Translations under genes and position numbers: made by a program
Origin: SKVR01 sp964491395
GTDB lineage: Bacteria > Bacteroidota > Bacteroidia > Bacteroidales > UBA7960
NCBI GenBank assembly: GCA_964491395.1
Contig: CAZBGI010000011.1
Span: 13,725 to 77,724 of the forward strand
Direction: 5' to 3'
DNA: 64,000 nt
Notes under the pieces: generated by a model
What the model was told of the DNA's origin: nothing
The model's database searches: none
What the model saw: the letters and a program-made list of their open reading frames with translations, nothing else
Shown here: piece after piece, positions 1 through 8,424 of the stretch
Numbering within the stretch: the stretch's first letter is position 1
Layout of the letters: each line of letters begins with the position of its first letter

Positions 1-2
1 GA

Positions 3-356
3 TACCTGATTCTCCCCAAAATTGTGGCCAGCATGATTGTGAATCCCATGTTGGTAATTATCAGTATTTTCCTGGGAATATTCGGGGGATGGCTTGCCTC
101 TTTTGTCACAGGAGTTTTACCCCTCAGTCATTTTACTTATGGCATTTTATTTGAATTTTCGCAATATGATGTTTTTTATGCCATGATCAAAACGGTTGTT
201 TTTGCCTTCCTTATCGCTTCCATATCGGGATATTTTGGGTACATCACCAAAGGAGGAGCACTTGAAGTAGGCCACTCAAGCACCAAAGCAGTGGTTTTCA
301 GCAGTATTTATATCATTTTTTTCAACCTCATTCTCACGCAAATATTACTTGTATGA
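3..356 (+). CDS. MlaE-family lipid ABC transporter permease, C-terminal part (cut by window edge)
   Basis: This is the last 117 residues of an inner-membrane permease; the 5' half lies outside the window and the frame is open from base 3. The MlaE family works with an MlaF ATPase and an MCE-domain protein to move phospholipids between the inner and outer membranes. Several hydrophobic segments are visible, and the final stretch (GHSSTKAVVFSSIYIIF and following) matches the usual MlaE C-terminus. The stop codon overlaps the start of the ATPase gene (ATGA), so the two are translationally coupled. The family call is firm because of the downstream MlaF-like ATPase. No MCE protein is in view on the downstream side. 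Confidence 0.85.
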   Translation, partial: YLILPKIVASMIVNPMLVIISIFLGIFGGWLASFVTGVLPLSHFTYGILFEFSQYDVFYAMIKTVVFAFLIASISGYFGYITKGGALEVGHSSTKAVVFSSIYIIFFNLILTQILLV

Positions 357-1105
357 TTCAAGCCAGAAAAATCCGGAAATCTTTTGAAGAGTTGCAAGTC
401 CTGAAGGGAATAGATGTTACTTTTGAGAAAGGGAAAACCAGTCTTATCATCGGGCAAAGTGGTTCGGGCAAAACCGTATTTATGAAATGTCTGGTAGGAT
501 TGCTGGAGCCCGACGCGGGAGGAATCTACTATGATGATATGAATTTTACCCAGATGACGGCCAAAGAAAGAACCCGTGTAAGAAAAAAAATGGGAATGCT
601 TTTCCAGGGCAGTGCCCTTTTTGATTCTCTTACCGTAGAGGAAAATGTTATTTTCCCCCTGGAGATGTTTAACAAAGACATGACCAAAAAAGAAAAATTG
701 CAACGCGCCCATTTTTGCCTTGACAGGGTTAACATTCTCAATGCAAACCATCTGTATCCGGCAGAAATCAGTGGTGGGATGAAAAAACGCGTCGCCATTG
801 CACGAGCCATTGCCAACAACCCTGATTATCTTTTTTGCGATGAACCCAACTCCGGCCTCGACCCTCAGACTTCCCTTGTAATTGACAAGTTGATCAGTGA
901 AATCACCCAAGAGTTTGACATTACCACAGTGGTTAATACCCACGACATGAATAGTGTAATGGAGATGGGCGACCATGTGATATTCCTGTACAAGGGAGAT
1001 TTATGGTGGGAAGGCAGTTCAGAGCAGATTCTCACCTCTCAGAATAAAGAAGTAGAAGATTTTGTGTATGCTTCTGAACTGATGCTCAAGTTAAAGTCGT
1101 CCTGA
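353..1105 (+). CDS. MlaF-like ABC transporter ATP-binding protein
   Basis: A 250-residue ATPase that powers the permease it overlaps by 4 bases. Walker A is GQSGSGKT at residues 34-41. The ABC signature is ISGGMKKR, a variant typical of the MlaF/Ttg2A group in which MKKR follows SGG. Walker B with its glutamate is LFCDEPNSGLDP, and the H-loop is NTHDMNSV. Family knowledge places it on the cytoplasmic face of a retrograde or anterograde phospholipid transporter that maintains outer-membrane asymmetry. In this phylum the MCE subunit is often encoded next to these two genes, but here the next gene is a MacB-type permease with its own promoter. Confidence 0.9.
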   Translation: MIQARKIRKSFEELQVLKGIDVTFEKGKTSLIIGQSGSGKTVFMKCLVGLLEPDAGGIYYDDMNFTQMTAKERTRVRKKMGMLFQGSALFDSLTVEENVIFPLEMFNKDMTKKEKLQRAHFCLDRVNILNANHLYPAEISGGMKKRVAIARAIANNPDYLFCDEPNSGLDPQTSLVIDKLISEITQEFDITTVVNTHDMNSVMEMGDHVIFLYKGDLWWEGSSEQILTSQNKEVEDFVYASELMLKLKSS

Positions 1106-1115
1106 GCAGCCACTG

Positions 1116-1144
1116 TTGCTGCACGTACTTTTTTCGTAATTTTG
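1116..1144 (+). promoter_or_regulatory. Bacteroidota-type promoter for the MacB-like permease gene
   Basis: TTG at 1116-1118, an 18-base spacer, then TAATTTTG at 1137-1144. This matches the -33/-7 consensus TTG-N(17-23)-TAnnTTTG known for this phylum. The start codon at 1164 lies 19 bases beyond the -7 box, so the leader would be only about 10-15 bases. Confidence 0.6.
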
Positions 1145-1163
1145 CACCTTCAATTTACCCGGT

Positions 1164-2414
1164 ATGATACTTTTTGTAAAACTTTTCAGGGAAAGCGCAC
1201 TCTTCGCCTGGGGCAGTATAGTAGCCAACAAGCTACGAACCCTCCTCACGCTGCTGGGTATTACCATTGGCATATTCGCCATTATCAGTGTATTCAGTGT
1301 GGTGGATGCACTGGAAAGGCAAATCCGCACGTCCATCTCTTCTCTGGGCGACAATGTGATTTACATTCAGAAATGGCCCTGGGAATTCAGCGCCGATTTT
1401 GCCTGGTGGAAATACATGAACCGTCCCACCCCCCGTCCATCAGAAACAGACGAAATTCTCAAGCGTACCCAAATTGTGGAGGCTGCAGTTTTTACCGCTT
1501 CCACCTCACGAACAATAGAACACCTTAACCGCAATATCGAAAGGACAAGTATCCTTACTGCCTCCTCGGATTATGATAAAGTCAGGGCATTTGAACTAAA
1601 AAGCGGCCGATATTTCTCCCCTACCGAATCTGCCTCCGGACGTAATGTGGCCATTATTGGCAGTGAAATTGCGTCGGGATTATTTGATGCGGATGATCCT
1701 GTGGGGAAAAACATCAAAGTTTTTGGAAGGAACATTGAAGTTATAGGAGTATTTGAAACAGAAGGAGACGATACTTTTGGAAACAGCCATGACGAACTGG
1801 TGCTTGTACCCTTGAATTTTATCAATTCTTTTATTGATGTGGGCAGGGATCGTTACAATCCGGCCATTCTGGCCCTGGGAAAAGAAAACTTCAGCAATGA
1901 AGAACTTATTGACGAGTTGAGGGGCGCCATGCGATCCATCAGAAGCATCAAACCGGCTGCCGAGGACAATTTTGCCCTCAACCAGACCAGCCTTTTATCC
2001 CGGCAGTTCGACGGGGTCTTTGCCATTATTAAGCTTGCCGGCTGGATTATCGGAGGGTTCTCCATCCTCGTGGGTGGGTTTGGGATAGCCAATATCATGT
2101 TTGTATCCGTGAAAGAACGTACTACCATCATTGGAATACAAAAAGCACTGGGAGCCAAAAACTATTTTATCCTGATCCAGTTTTTGGCAGAAGCCGTTTT
2201 ATTGAGCTTGCTGGGAGGAGCGATTGGTTTGCTCCTGGTTTTCGCAGGAACCTGGATAGCATCCCATGTTTTCGATATGGATGTGCTCATTCAGATGGAG
2301 AACATTTTGCTGGGTATCAATGTTTCTGTTATTATCGGCCTTGTAGCAGGATTTATTCCCGCCTGGTCGGCGGCAAAACTCAATCCTGTAGATGCCATCA
2401 GGGCCAATACGTAA
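1164..2414 (+). CDS. MacB-like ABC transporter permease
   Basis: A 416-residue inner-membrane protein of the MacB/FtsX permease type. A first membrane helix (about residues 30-52) is followed by a periplasmic MacB_PCD domain (about 55-270), then three helices of the FtsX domain (about 285-410) ending in PAWSAAKLNPVDAIRA, a family hallmark. Such proteins do not move substrates through the membrane but couple ATP hydrolysis to periplasmic work, for example extruding peptides or lipoproteins. No ATPase subunit is fused or clearly paired with it. The ATPase just upstream belongs to the Mla-type permease. The substrate cannot be read from the sequence. Confidence 0.85.
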   Translation: MILFVKLFRESALFAWGSIVANKLRTLLTLLGITIGIFAIISVFSVVDALERQIRTSISSLGDNVIYIQKWPWEFSADFAWWKYMNRPTPRPSETDEILKRTQIVEAAVFTASTSRTIEHLNRNIERTSILTASSDYDKVRAFELKSGRYFSPTESASGRNVAIIGSEIASGLFDADDPVGKNIKVFGRNIEVIGVFETEGDDTFGNSHDELVLVPLNFINSFIDVGRDRYNPAILALGKENFSNEELIDELRGAMRSIRSIKPAAEDNFALNQTSLLSRQFDGVFAIIKLAGWIIGGFSILVGGFGIANIMFVSVKERTTIIGIQKALGAKNYFILIQFLAEAVLLSLLGGAIGLLLVFAGTWIASHVFDMDVLIQMENILLGINVSVIIGLVAGFIPAWSAAKLNPVDAIRANT

Positions 2415-2461
2415 CACCAAATAATTCAATATAATTTAAATAACTATCTGGAAAGGAAAAA

Positions 2462-3988
2462 ATGGAACAGAAAAAAGTAATACTCGTTATCATGGATGGC
2501 TGGGGCCAGGGAAAAGGCGACAGCTCAGACTTAATAGCCAAATCAAACGTACCTTATACCAAAAGCCTCAGTGAAAAGGCGGCTTACAACACCATAAAGA
2601 CTTCCGGTGAGGATGTTGGATTACCCCATGGACAGATGGGCAACTCCGAAGTAGGGCACCTGAACATAGGTGCCGGCAGAGTGGTTTATCAGGATTTGGT
2701 AAAAATCTCCAAAGCCATTAAAGAAGGTACTTTTCAAAAAAATGAAGTATTAACCGAAGCGTTCGGCTACGCCAAAAAAGAGGGGAAAAAAGTACATCTT
2801 CTCGGGCTGGTATCTGACGGAGGAGTGCATTCCGCCATGGATCACCTTTTCGGTCTGTGCGACATGGCGAAACAGCAAAATTTCGAGGACCTTTACATCC
2901 ATGCCTTCACTGATGGCAGGGATACAGATCCCAAAAGCGGCCTGGGGTTTATCGGACAGCTGGAAGATCACCTGAAAAATTCAGCCGGTACCATTGCTTC
3001 GGTTTGTGGAAGGTATTATGCCATGGATCGTGACAAACGCTGGGAACGTATCAAGCGTGCTTATGATATGCTGGTAGACGGGGAAGGCGAAAAGCATGAC
3101 ACTGCAGCAGATGCCATCAAATCTTCTTACGAAAATAATGTAACCGATGAATTTATCAACCCCAAAGTGATTACCTACGGAAAAGATGAACCTGCCGCTA
3201 CCATTGCCGAGGACGATGTGGTAATTTGCTTCAATTTCCGCACCGACCGCCTCAGGGAAATCACGATGGTGCTGACCCAGCAGGACATGCCTGAGCATGA
3301 CATGAAAACCCTGCCCCTCCATTATCTTACCATGACCAAATATGATGACTCCTTTAAAAACGTAAAAATTATTTACACAAAGGATGATTTGAAGAATACC
3401 ATGGGCGAGATCCTGGAAAATAATGGAAAAACACAACTGCGCATTGCCGAAACAGAGAAATACCCTCACGTAACATTTTTCTTCAGTGGCGGACGCGAAA
3501 GTGAATTCAAAGGTGAAGAGCGGATTATGGTTTCTTCGCCCAAAGTAGCAACCTATGATCTGCAGCCTGAAATGAGTGCTCCCGAGGTAAAAGAAAAAGT
3601 TCTGGCAGAAATTAAAAAACAAAAATTTGATTTCATTTGCCTCAATTTTGCCAATGCTGACATGGTAGGACATACCGGTGTACCTGAGGCCATTCAAAAA
3701 GCTGTTGAAACAGTTGATGCCTGTGTTAAAGAGGTTACCGAAACGGCCGTTGAAAATGATTATACCGTACTTATCACTTCCGACCATGGCAATGCAGACT
3801 TTGCATTTAACGAAGATGGATCGCCCAATACGGCCCACACTACCAATCCGGTGCCCCTGTGGCTTCTTGACAAGGACTACAAGAAACTCAAAGATGGCGG
3901 AAAACTGGCTGATCTTGCTCCCACCATTCTGCATATCATGGGGCTTGACGCGCCTGAAGAGATGACAGGAAAGGTTTTGGTGGAATAA
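2462..3988 (+). CDS. gpmI: 2,3-bisphosphoglycerate-independent phosphoglycerate mutase
   Basis: A 508-residue glycolytic enzyme that interconverts 3- and 2-phosphoglycerate through a phosphoserine intermediate, using two Mn ions. The N-terminal metal ligand Asp12 is in VIMDGWG, and the catalytic serine is Ser62 in QMGNSEVGH. The phosphotransferase insertion domain follows (FTDGRDTDP, CGRYYAMDRDKRWER), and the C-terminal metal site shows TSDHGNAD and AHTTNPVP. The length is normal (about 505-515). It is followed at once by a strong bidirectional terminator, so it is probably monocistronic. Confidence 0.97.
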   Translation: MEQKKVILVIMDGWGQGKGDSSDLIAKSNVPYTKSLSEKAAYNTIKTSGEDVGLPHGQMGNSEVGHLNIGAGRVVYQDLVKISKAIKEGTFQKNEVLTEAFGYAKKEGKKVHLLGLVSDGGVHSAMDHLFGLCDMAKQQNFEDLYIHAFTDGRDTDPKSGLGFIGQLEDHLKNSAGTIASVCGRYYAMDRDKRWERIKRAYDMLVDGEGEKHDTAADAIKSSYENNVTDEFINPKVITYGKDEPAATIAEDDVVICFNFRTDRLREITMVLTQQDMPEHDMKTLPLHYLTMTKYDDSFKNVKIIYTKDDLKNTMGEILENNGKTQLRIAETEKYPHVTFFFSGGRESEFKGEERIMVSSPKVATYDLQPEMSAPEVKEKVLAEIKKQKFDFICLNFANADMVGHTGVPEAIQKAVETVDACVKEVTETAVENDYTVLITSDHGNADFAFNEDGSPNTAHTTNPVPLWLLDKDYKKLKDGGKLADLAPTILHIMGLDAPEEMTGKVLVE

Positions 3989-4006
3989 ATCTTCATTAAT
4001 TTACAG

Positions 4007-4049
4007 CCCATAAAAAAAGGTCGTTGTTTCAACGACCTTTTTTTATGGG
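4007..4049. terminator. Bidirectional rho-independent terminator
   Basis: A perfect 20-bp inverted repeat (4007-4026 and 4030-4049) with a 3-base loop. The GC core GGTCGTTG/CAACGACC is flanked by A7 on the left and T7 on the right, so it ends transcripts in both directions. It lies between the convergent gpmI and DJ-1/PfpI genes. Confidence 0.93.
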
Positions 4050-4061
4050 TTAATAAACTAC

Positions 4062-4568
4062 CTATTCTTTGAGCCTTTCCACCAATCTTTTCATCATAGG
4101 AAGCATGGTTTTGGGATTGGTACTGGTAAGCAGATTACCGTCTTCCACCCAGTCTTTGCCCTCATAATTTGCCCCGGCATTGAGCAAATCATCTTTGATA
4201 GCCACGAAACCGGTAACATTACGTCCTTTGACAATGCCGGCAGAAATCAACAACCAGGGGCCATGGCATACCGAAGCAATTAACTTGCCTGCTTCATCAT
4301 GTTTTTTTACAAAACGGACAATTTCCTCATTGCGACGCCACATATCAGGTGCATACCCTCCGGGTATAAACACCAAATCAAATACTTCATTTTTTACTTC
4401 ATCAAAACTTTTGTCGGGGGTAAAACTTTGCCCTCCTTTGCCCTGGTAAACTTTTTTTTCGGGTGCCACCGACACAACATCATATCCCTCTTCTTTTAAT
4501 CTCAGGTAAGGATACTGAAATTCAGAATCTTCTACCATCTTCTCTAAAAAAACGATTACTTTCTTCAT
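4062..4568 (-). CDS. DJ-1/PfpI-family protein
   Basis: A 168-residue single-domain class I glutamine-amidotransferase-like protein. The nucleophile elbow ASVCHGPW places Cys101 next to His102, and Glu13 is in the position of the conserved acidic residue that lowers the cysteine pKa. LVFIPGGYAPD is the usual glycine-rich loop. PfpI/YraA/YhbO relatives are assigned protease, deglycase or general stress roles, and the real activity is disputed. It stands alone between a terminator and the divergent MFS gene. I am sure of the family, not of the reaction. Confidence 0.9.
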   Translation of the reverse strand: MKKVIVFLEKMVEDSEFQYPYLRLKEEGYDVVSVAPEKKVYQGKGGQSFTPDKSFDEVKNEVFDLVFIPGGYAPDMWRRNEEIVRFVKKHDEAGKLIASVCHGPWLLISAGIVKGRNVTGFVAIKDDLLNAGANYEGKDWVEDGNLLTSTNPKTMLPMMKRLVERLKE

Positions 4569-4825
4569 GAGTTTTACTTTTAAAAGTTCTTATTTATTGA
4601 TTCACTTTATCGTGATATACTTGTATTAATTACAACAGTATATTCTTTTATTTGTTGAATGCAAACTTCCTCAAAGCCTGCATGATTTCTTTCGAATTTC
4701 TCTTCTGTTAATCATTCAATCTTTTCTGGTATATTTCCAAAATTCACATTACTTTTATGCGCCCTTTCCGCAAAGGTTTACGGCAACAAAATTTTGAAAA
4801 AAAGGAAAAATCAAAAAAACGAGAG

Positions 4826-6418
4826 ATGCTGAACATTCAAAAAAAACTGTCGAATTCTTTCTATGCCATGCTGGCCCTGCCTGCCACTGCCATGGGTTTT
4901 GCACTGGCAGTGCAGATTGCTGCCCTGAGCTGGCTGCTGAGTACCCGCTATGGATTAGACATCCGTGACATAGGACTTGTATGGGCCACCGGGCCTTTTG
5001 CAGGAATTGTAGGACAGGTTATTATAGGCATTATCAGCGATAAAGTATGGGTGTGGAACGGCCGCAGAAGGGTGTTTATTCTTATAGGTGGTGTGCTCGC
5101 CTCCCTGATGCTGCTGGCACTTCCACACATTGGGGTCATTCAGGCATCCATGGGCATTGGAGGTATTTTAGGCGTAGCCATTACCATTTCCCTCACCCTC
5201 GACCTGGCCATCAATGTCAGTTTCAACCCCACCCGTTCTATCATTGCTGATGTGACTCCCGAAGGAAGGCCCCGAACCAAGGGATATACCTGGATGCAAA
5301 CTGTCTCCGGCACTTTTGGCGTGCTGGCTTACCTGATAGGAGCGGTTTTCAACAACTATGTCCTAATCTATTTTGGTGCCGTTCTGGTATTTGTTTTTTC
5401 AGTAATCCCTCCTCTTTTTATCAAAGAGCCCCGTTACCTGGGGCAATATGGCAAAGAAGATGAAGAACCTGTTCAAGACACCTCACAAGCAGACGCTTCC
5501 AGGCAGGTTAATGATGCATCTTTGATCGAAATCATGAAAACGATTCTCCCTTTGTGGGGGTTTTTGATTTATGCCATCTATGGTTTCCTGGTGCGTTTGG
5601 CAGGCATCCCCAGAGTCCCTTATTATGCGGTGGAAATTTTTAGTATGGCCTTAACCCTGGCCCTGATGGTATATGTTCTTTCACGCAAGGAGGAAGGAAA
5701 ATCGAAGGAAGCAGGGGGATTAATAGGATTTCAGAAAGTATTGGCTGCCCATGCATTTACCTGGATAGGCGTACAGACCATGTTTATCTACATGTTTGCT
5801 TTTGTGAGGTTTCGGGTTCCGGAAATTGCCGATTTTGAGATCGACACTGCTCTGCTCGGATCTCTGGAAAGTGGCGAAGCTGCTGCAGAAGCCGCTGCTG
5901 CGGAACAATCAGCCATTGATGTGATTAATGACACCATTGGCCGAATAGTAAACTGGAGTTTTTTCTCTCTCAACCTGGTTGCTGCCATTATTCCGGTAGT
6001 ATTGCTTGAGCCGTTGGCAGCAAAATTCGGGAGGGTAAAAATCCATTTTCTCAGCATTGCCATCATGGCTGTGGGATACATTAACCTGGTCTATTTTGGT
6101 TTTTCGCCATGGGCCATCTATTTGTTAATGGCTGTTGTTGGAATTGGATGGGCCGCCACTATCAGCCTGCCTTTTGCCATCATGTCACAAAAAATTCCAC
6201 AATCCCGCATGGGCCTGTATATGGGGCTATTTAACCTGTCAGTGGTATTACCTCAGTTTGTGTCAAGTCTGGGTGTAGGCGAACTGGTAAATGATGTGGA
6301 AGATAAAAGCATTATCTTTATCATCAGTGCGATTACTGTAGCCATCTCTGCCATTGCATGGGCAATGATCAAAGAGCCGGTTGATACTTATACTGCGGAT
6401 CCTATAAATCCGGATTAA
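4826..6418 (+). CDS. MFS transporter, SLC45/sugar-transporter-like
   Basis: A 530-residue inner-membrane transporter with about 12 helices. The loop after helix 2 reads SDKVWVWNGRRRVFIL, the MFS signature in the form used by SLC45/sucrose-type carriers. I chose the ATG at 4826, preceded by GAGAG, because it puts the first helix close to the N-terminus. An in-frame ATG at 4757 would add 23 very basic residues. Two insertions are notable: an acidic cytoplasmic loop (about residues 210-245) and an Ala/Glu-rich stretch (about 350-375) before helix 9. Sugar is the likely substrate class by family only. The FISUMP gene follows 23 bases later. Confidence 0.85.
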   Translation: MLNIQKKLSNSFYAMLALPATAMGFALAVQIAALSWLLSTRYGLDIRDIGLVWATGPFAGIVGQVIIGIISDKVWVWNGRRRVFILIGGVLASLMLLALPHIGVIQASMGIGGILGVAITISLTLDLAINVSFNPTRSIIADVTPEGRPRTKGYTWMQTVSGTFGVLAYLIGAVFNNYVLIYFGAVLVFVFSVIPPLFIKEPRYLGQYGKEDEEPVQDTSQADASRQVNDASLIEIMKTILPLWGFLIYAIYGFLVRLAGIPRVPYYAVEIFSMALTLALMVYVLSRKEEGKSKEAGGLIGFQKVLAAHAFTWIGVQTMFIYMFAFVRFRVPEIADFEIDTALLGSLESGEAAAEAAAAEQSAIDVINDTIGRIVNWSFFSLNLVAAIIPVVLLEPLAAKFGRVKIHFLSIAIMAVGYINLVYFGFSPWAIYLLMAVVGIGWAATISLPFAIMSQKIPQSRMGLYMGLFNLSVVLPQFVSSLGVGELVNDVEDKSIIFIISAITVAISAIAWAMIKEPVDTYTADPINPD

Positions 6419-6441
6419 GAACAAAAAACAAGCATCCTGTT

Positions 6442-6939
6442 ATGGAAACACAAAGCGATGAAATTCTCGAGCTTGGCGGCAGAGAGTATAAAACCGTGAA
6501 ACTTAACAACAAAATCTGGATGGCAGAGAACCTTTCCCTGCTTGTTTCGGGGAGTTGGTTTTATAACGAAAATGCACAATATGGCGCTACCTTTGGCAGG
6601 CTATATACCTGGCAGGCCGCCATGGAGGCTTGTCCTGCCGGCTGGAGGCTGCCCACTCGTGAAGACTGGAGTGAGATGCTGGAATCGTTGGGTGGCGAGA
6701 AGCAGGCCTGCCCGGCCCTTAAAGCGGGTGGCGAAAGTGGATTCGAAGCTTTGTTTGCAGGATACAGAACCCAAAAAGGAGATTTTTTAAGTATTGAAAG
6801 AGCAGCAGACTTCTGGACTTCCACAGAAGCAGGAGATTCAAATGCATGGCTTTTTTATATCATTTTTAAAAAGGAAAAGGTTTTCCGGATTATTGATGAT
6901 AAAAGATGTGGGTTTTCGGTACGATATATCAAAGAATAA
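6442..6939 (+). CDS. FISUMP-domain protein
   Basis: A 165-residue protein made almost wholly of one Fibrobacter succinogenes major paralogous (FISUMP) domain. Typical pieces are KIWMAENL, GRLYTWQAAMEACPAGWRLP, GYRTQKGDF, FWTSTE and GFSVRYIKE. The function of the domain is unknown; most relatives are secreted or lipoproteins. This copy has no signal peptide and starts METQSDEILELGGREYKTV, so it looks cytoplasmic, or its true export signal is missing. It follows the MFS gene by 23 bases and may be co-transcribed. Confidence 0.85.
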   Translation: METQSDEILELGGREYKTVKLNNKIWMAENLSLLVSGSWFYNENAQYGATFGRLYTWQAAMEACPAGWRLPTREDWSEMLESLGGEKQACPALKAGGESGFEALFAGYRTQKGDFLSIERAADFWTSTEAGDSNAWLFYIIFKKEKVFRIIDDKRCGFSVRYIKE

Positions 6940-7126
6940 TTCGCATTAAATTATAAATACATTTTTTCAAAGTAAAATAACCAAAACGAGACTGCCTTAA
7001 AAAAATGACCGGTAGTTGAGTTGTTCAGAAAGCCTGCGAAAACACCTTCAGATCATTCCGGAAACCCTGTTTCTGCATGCCCGGCTTGCCGGGAAATCAA
7101 AATTTCCAGGACGTCTCTTTTGATGA

Positions 7127-7699
7127 ATGTATCAAATAAACAAGGAATTCAAACGGGTAAATTGTAATTTGCCTGTTTTTTTAACGACCAATAAAACAGT
7201 AAATCAAGGCACGGTGCAAGAAAACGATTTTATCCGTACCATAGAGTTACACCGGGGCATCATTTTCAAGGTATGCAAAATGTATTGCCCCAACGAAGAT
7301 GATTGTCAGGATTTGTATCAGGACATCGTGGCGCAGCTTTGGAAAGCATGGAAGGGTTTTCGGGGAGATGCAAAAATCAGTACCTGGATTTACCGTATCG
7401 CTCTCAATACTGCCATTTCGGGCTTCAGGAAACAAAAACGCAACCCCCTCAACAACTCGGTGAATGCCCTGGAAGTGGAACTGGCAGATGAAGACGGAAG
7501 GAAAAAGAAAGAAGACCTTGAATTACTTCACATGGCCATTAATCATTTATCGGAGGTAGAAAAAGCGATGGTAATGCTCTACCTGGAAGATGTACCTTAC
7601 GAAGAAATATCATCTATCATGGGTATCACCCAAAATAATGTAAGAGTAAAAATGTTGCGAATCAGGGAAAAGCTAAGAAACATCATGAAAAATCCGTGA
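7127..7699 (+). CDS. ECF-type RNA polymerase sigma factor
   Basis: A 190-residue sigma-70-family factor with only regions 2 and 4. Region 2 has DDCQDLYQDIVAQLWKAW followed by STWIYRIALNTAISGFRKQ (-10 recognition and melting). Region 4 has YEEISSIMGITQNNVRVKML, the helix-turn-helix for the -35 side. The first 30 residues are unusual for the family, and a start further in is possible. The gene is followed by a small membrane protein and an ABC exporter with tiny gaps, so the sigma factor probably controls its own operon, including the exporter. Confidence 0.88.
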   Translation: MYQINKEFKRVNCNLPVFLTTNKTVNQGTVQENDFIRTIELHRGIIFKVCKMYCPNEDDCQDLYQDIVAQLWKAWKGFRGDAKISTWIYRIALNTAISGFRKQKRNPLNNSVNALEVELADEDGRKKKEDLELLHMAINHLSEVEKAMVMLYLEDVPYEEISSIMGITQNNVRVKMLRIREKLRNIMKNP

Positions 7700-7705
7700 G
7701 TTGAA

Positions 7706-8365
7706 ATGGATGAACTTAATAAACTGAAACAAATGTGGGATAGCTCTTTTGAAGAGCAAAGCAGCAAAATGGACAAAGAGTCATTGCTGAAGATGATGCA
7801 AAAACAATCTTCCGGACCGGTGGACAAGCTCAAAAAGAGCCTCTACCTGGAGATTGGAACCATCATCGTGGCATTGCCATTCCTTGTATATATCATGTTT
7901 GTTTTGCCTGCTCCCTATTTTGTACTTAACACTCTCGCAGTAATAGTATTGTTTCTGTCAGTACTGGTGTATTATTTTGTCAACCTCAACAAAATTACCC
8001 GACTGTGGAACCAAAGCCAGCAAAACCTCAGGGAATCGCTCCAGAGTACCATAGCCCTGCTTCGTTTTTTCCGTAAAACCTACTTCTATATCAGCATTGC
8101 CCTGTTCCCCCTGGGAATTTATTTTGGATACATTATTGGATTCGGGTTGGGCTCCGGTGGAAAAAAAGCATCTTCCCTGTTGTTTTTCAGCCAACTGCCT
8201 CTATATCTTAACATCATCATTTTTGTAACCCTGGGGTTAGCTGCCTTTGGAGTGTTTTTGCTGTTTCTGCGCTTTTATGTGAAAAAACTTTATGATGTTC
8301 ACATCACAAAACTGGAAAATATATATGCTGAGCTTACAGAAAACGATAACAATCAGAAAGAATAA
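7706..8365 (+). CDS. Small membrane protein, probable partner or regulator of the ECF sigma factor
   Basis: A 219-residue protein that I do not recognise by name. It has a soluble N-terminal stretch of about 45 residues (MDELNKLKQMWDSSFEEQ), then four predicted helices (about 46-66, 72-94, 120-147 and 157-182) and a short basic/acidic tail. It begins 6 bases after the sigma-factor stop. In this phylum the gene directly after an ECF factor often encodes a membrane-bound anti-sigma factor, and the cytoplasmic N-terminus would suit that. This is inference from position; there is no ZAS zinc motif. Confidence 0.6.
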   Translation: MDELNKLKQMWDSSFEEQSSKMDKESLLKMMQKQSSGPVDKLKKSLYLEIGTIIVALPFLVYIMFVLPAPYFVLNTLAVIVLFLSVLVYYFVNLNKITRLWNQSQQNLRESLQSTIALLRFFRKTYFYISIALFPLGIYFGYIIGFGLGSGGKKASSLLFFSQLPLYLNIIIFVTLGLAAFGVFLLFLRFYVKKLYDVHITKLENIYAELTENDNNQKE

Positions 8366-8424
8366 CCCCCGGATTTTTCCTTCGATTCTGCCCATCTGAC
8401 TATGGACTCTTCAACCCTACGACT

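Noticed and set aside
2981..3934. Long open frame (317 codons) on the minus strand inside gpmI
   Set aside because: It is fully covered by a clear GpmI and has no family resemblance; its Cys/Phe/Ile-rich sequence is typical of an antisense shadow.
7080..7093. CCCGGC-TT-GCCGGG palindrome as a terminator
   Set aside because: The 2-base gap forces a shorter stem, and no T-run follows; perhaps a chance palindrome upstream of the sigma-factor gene.
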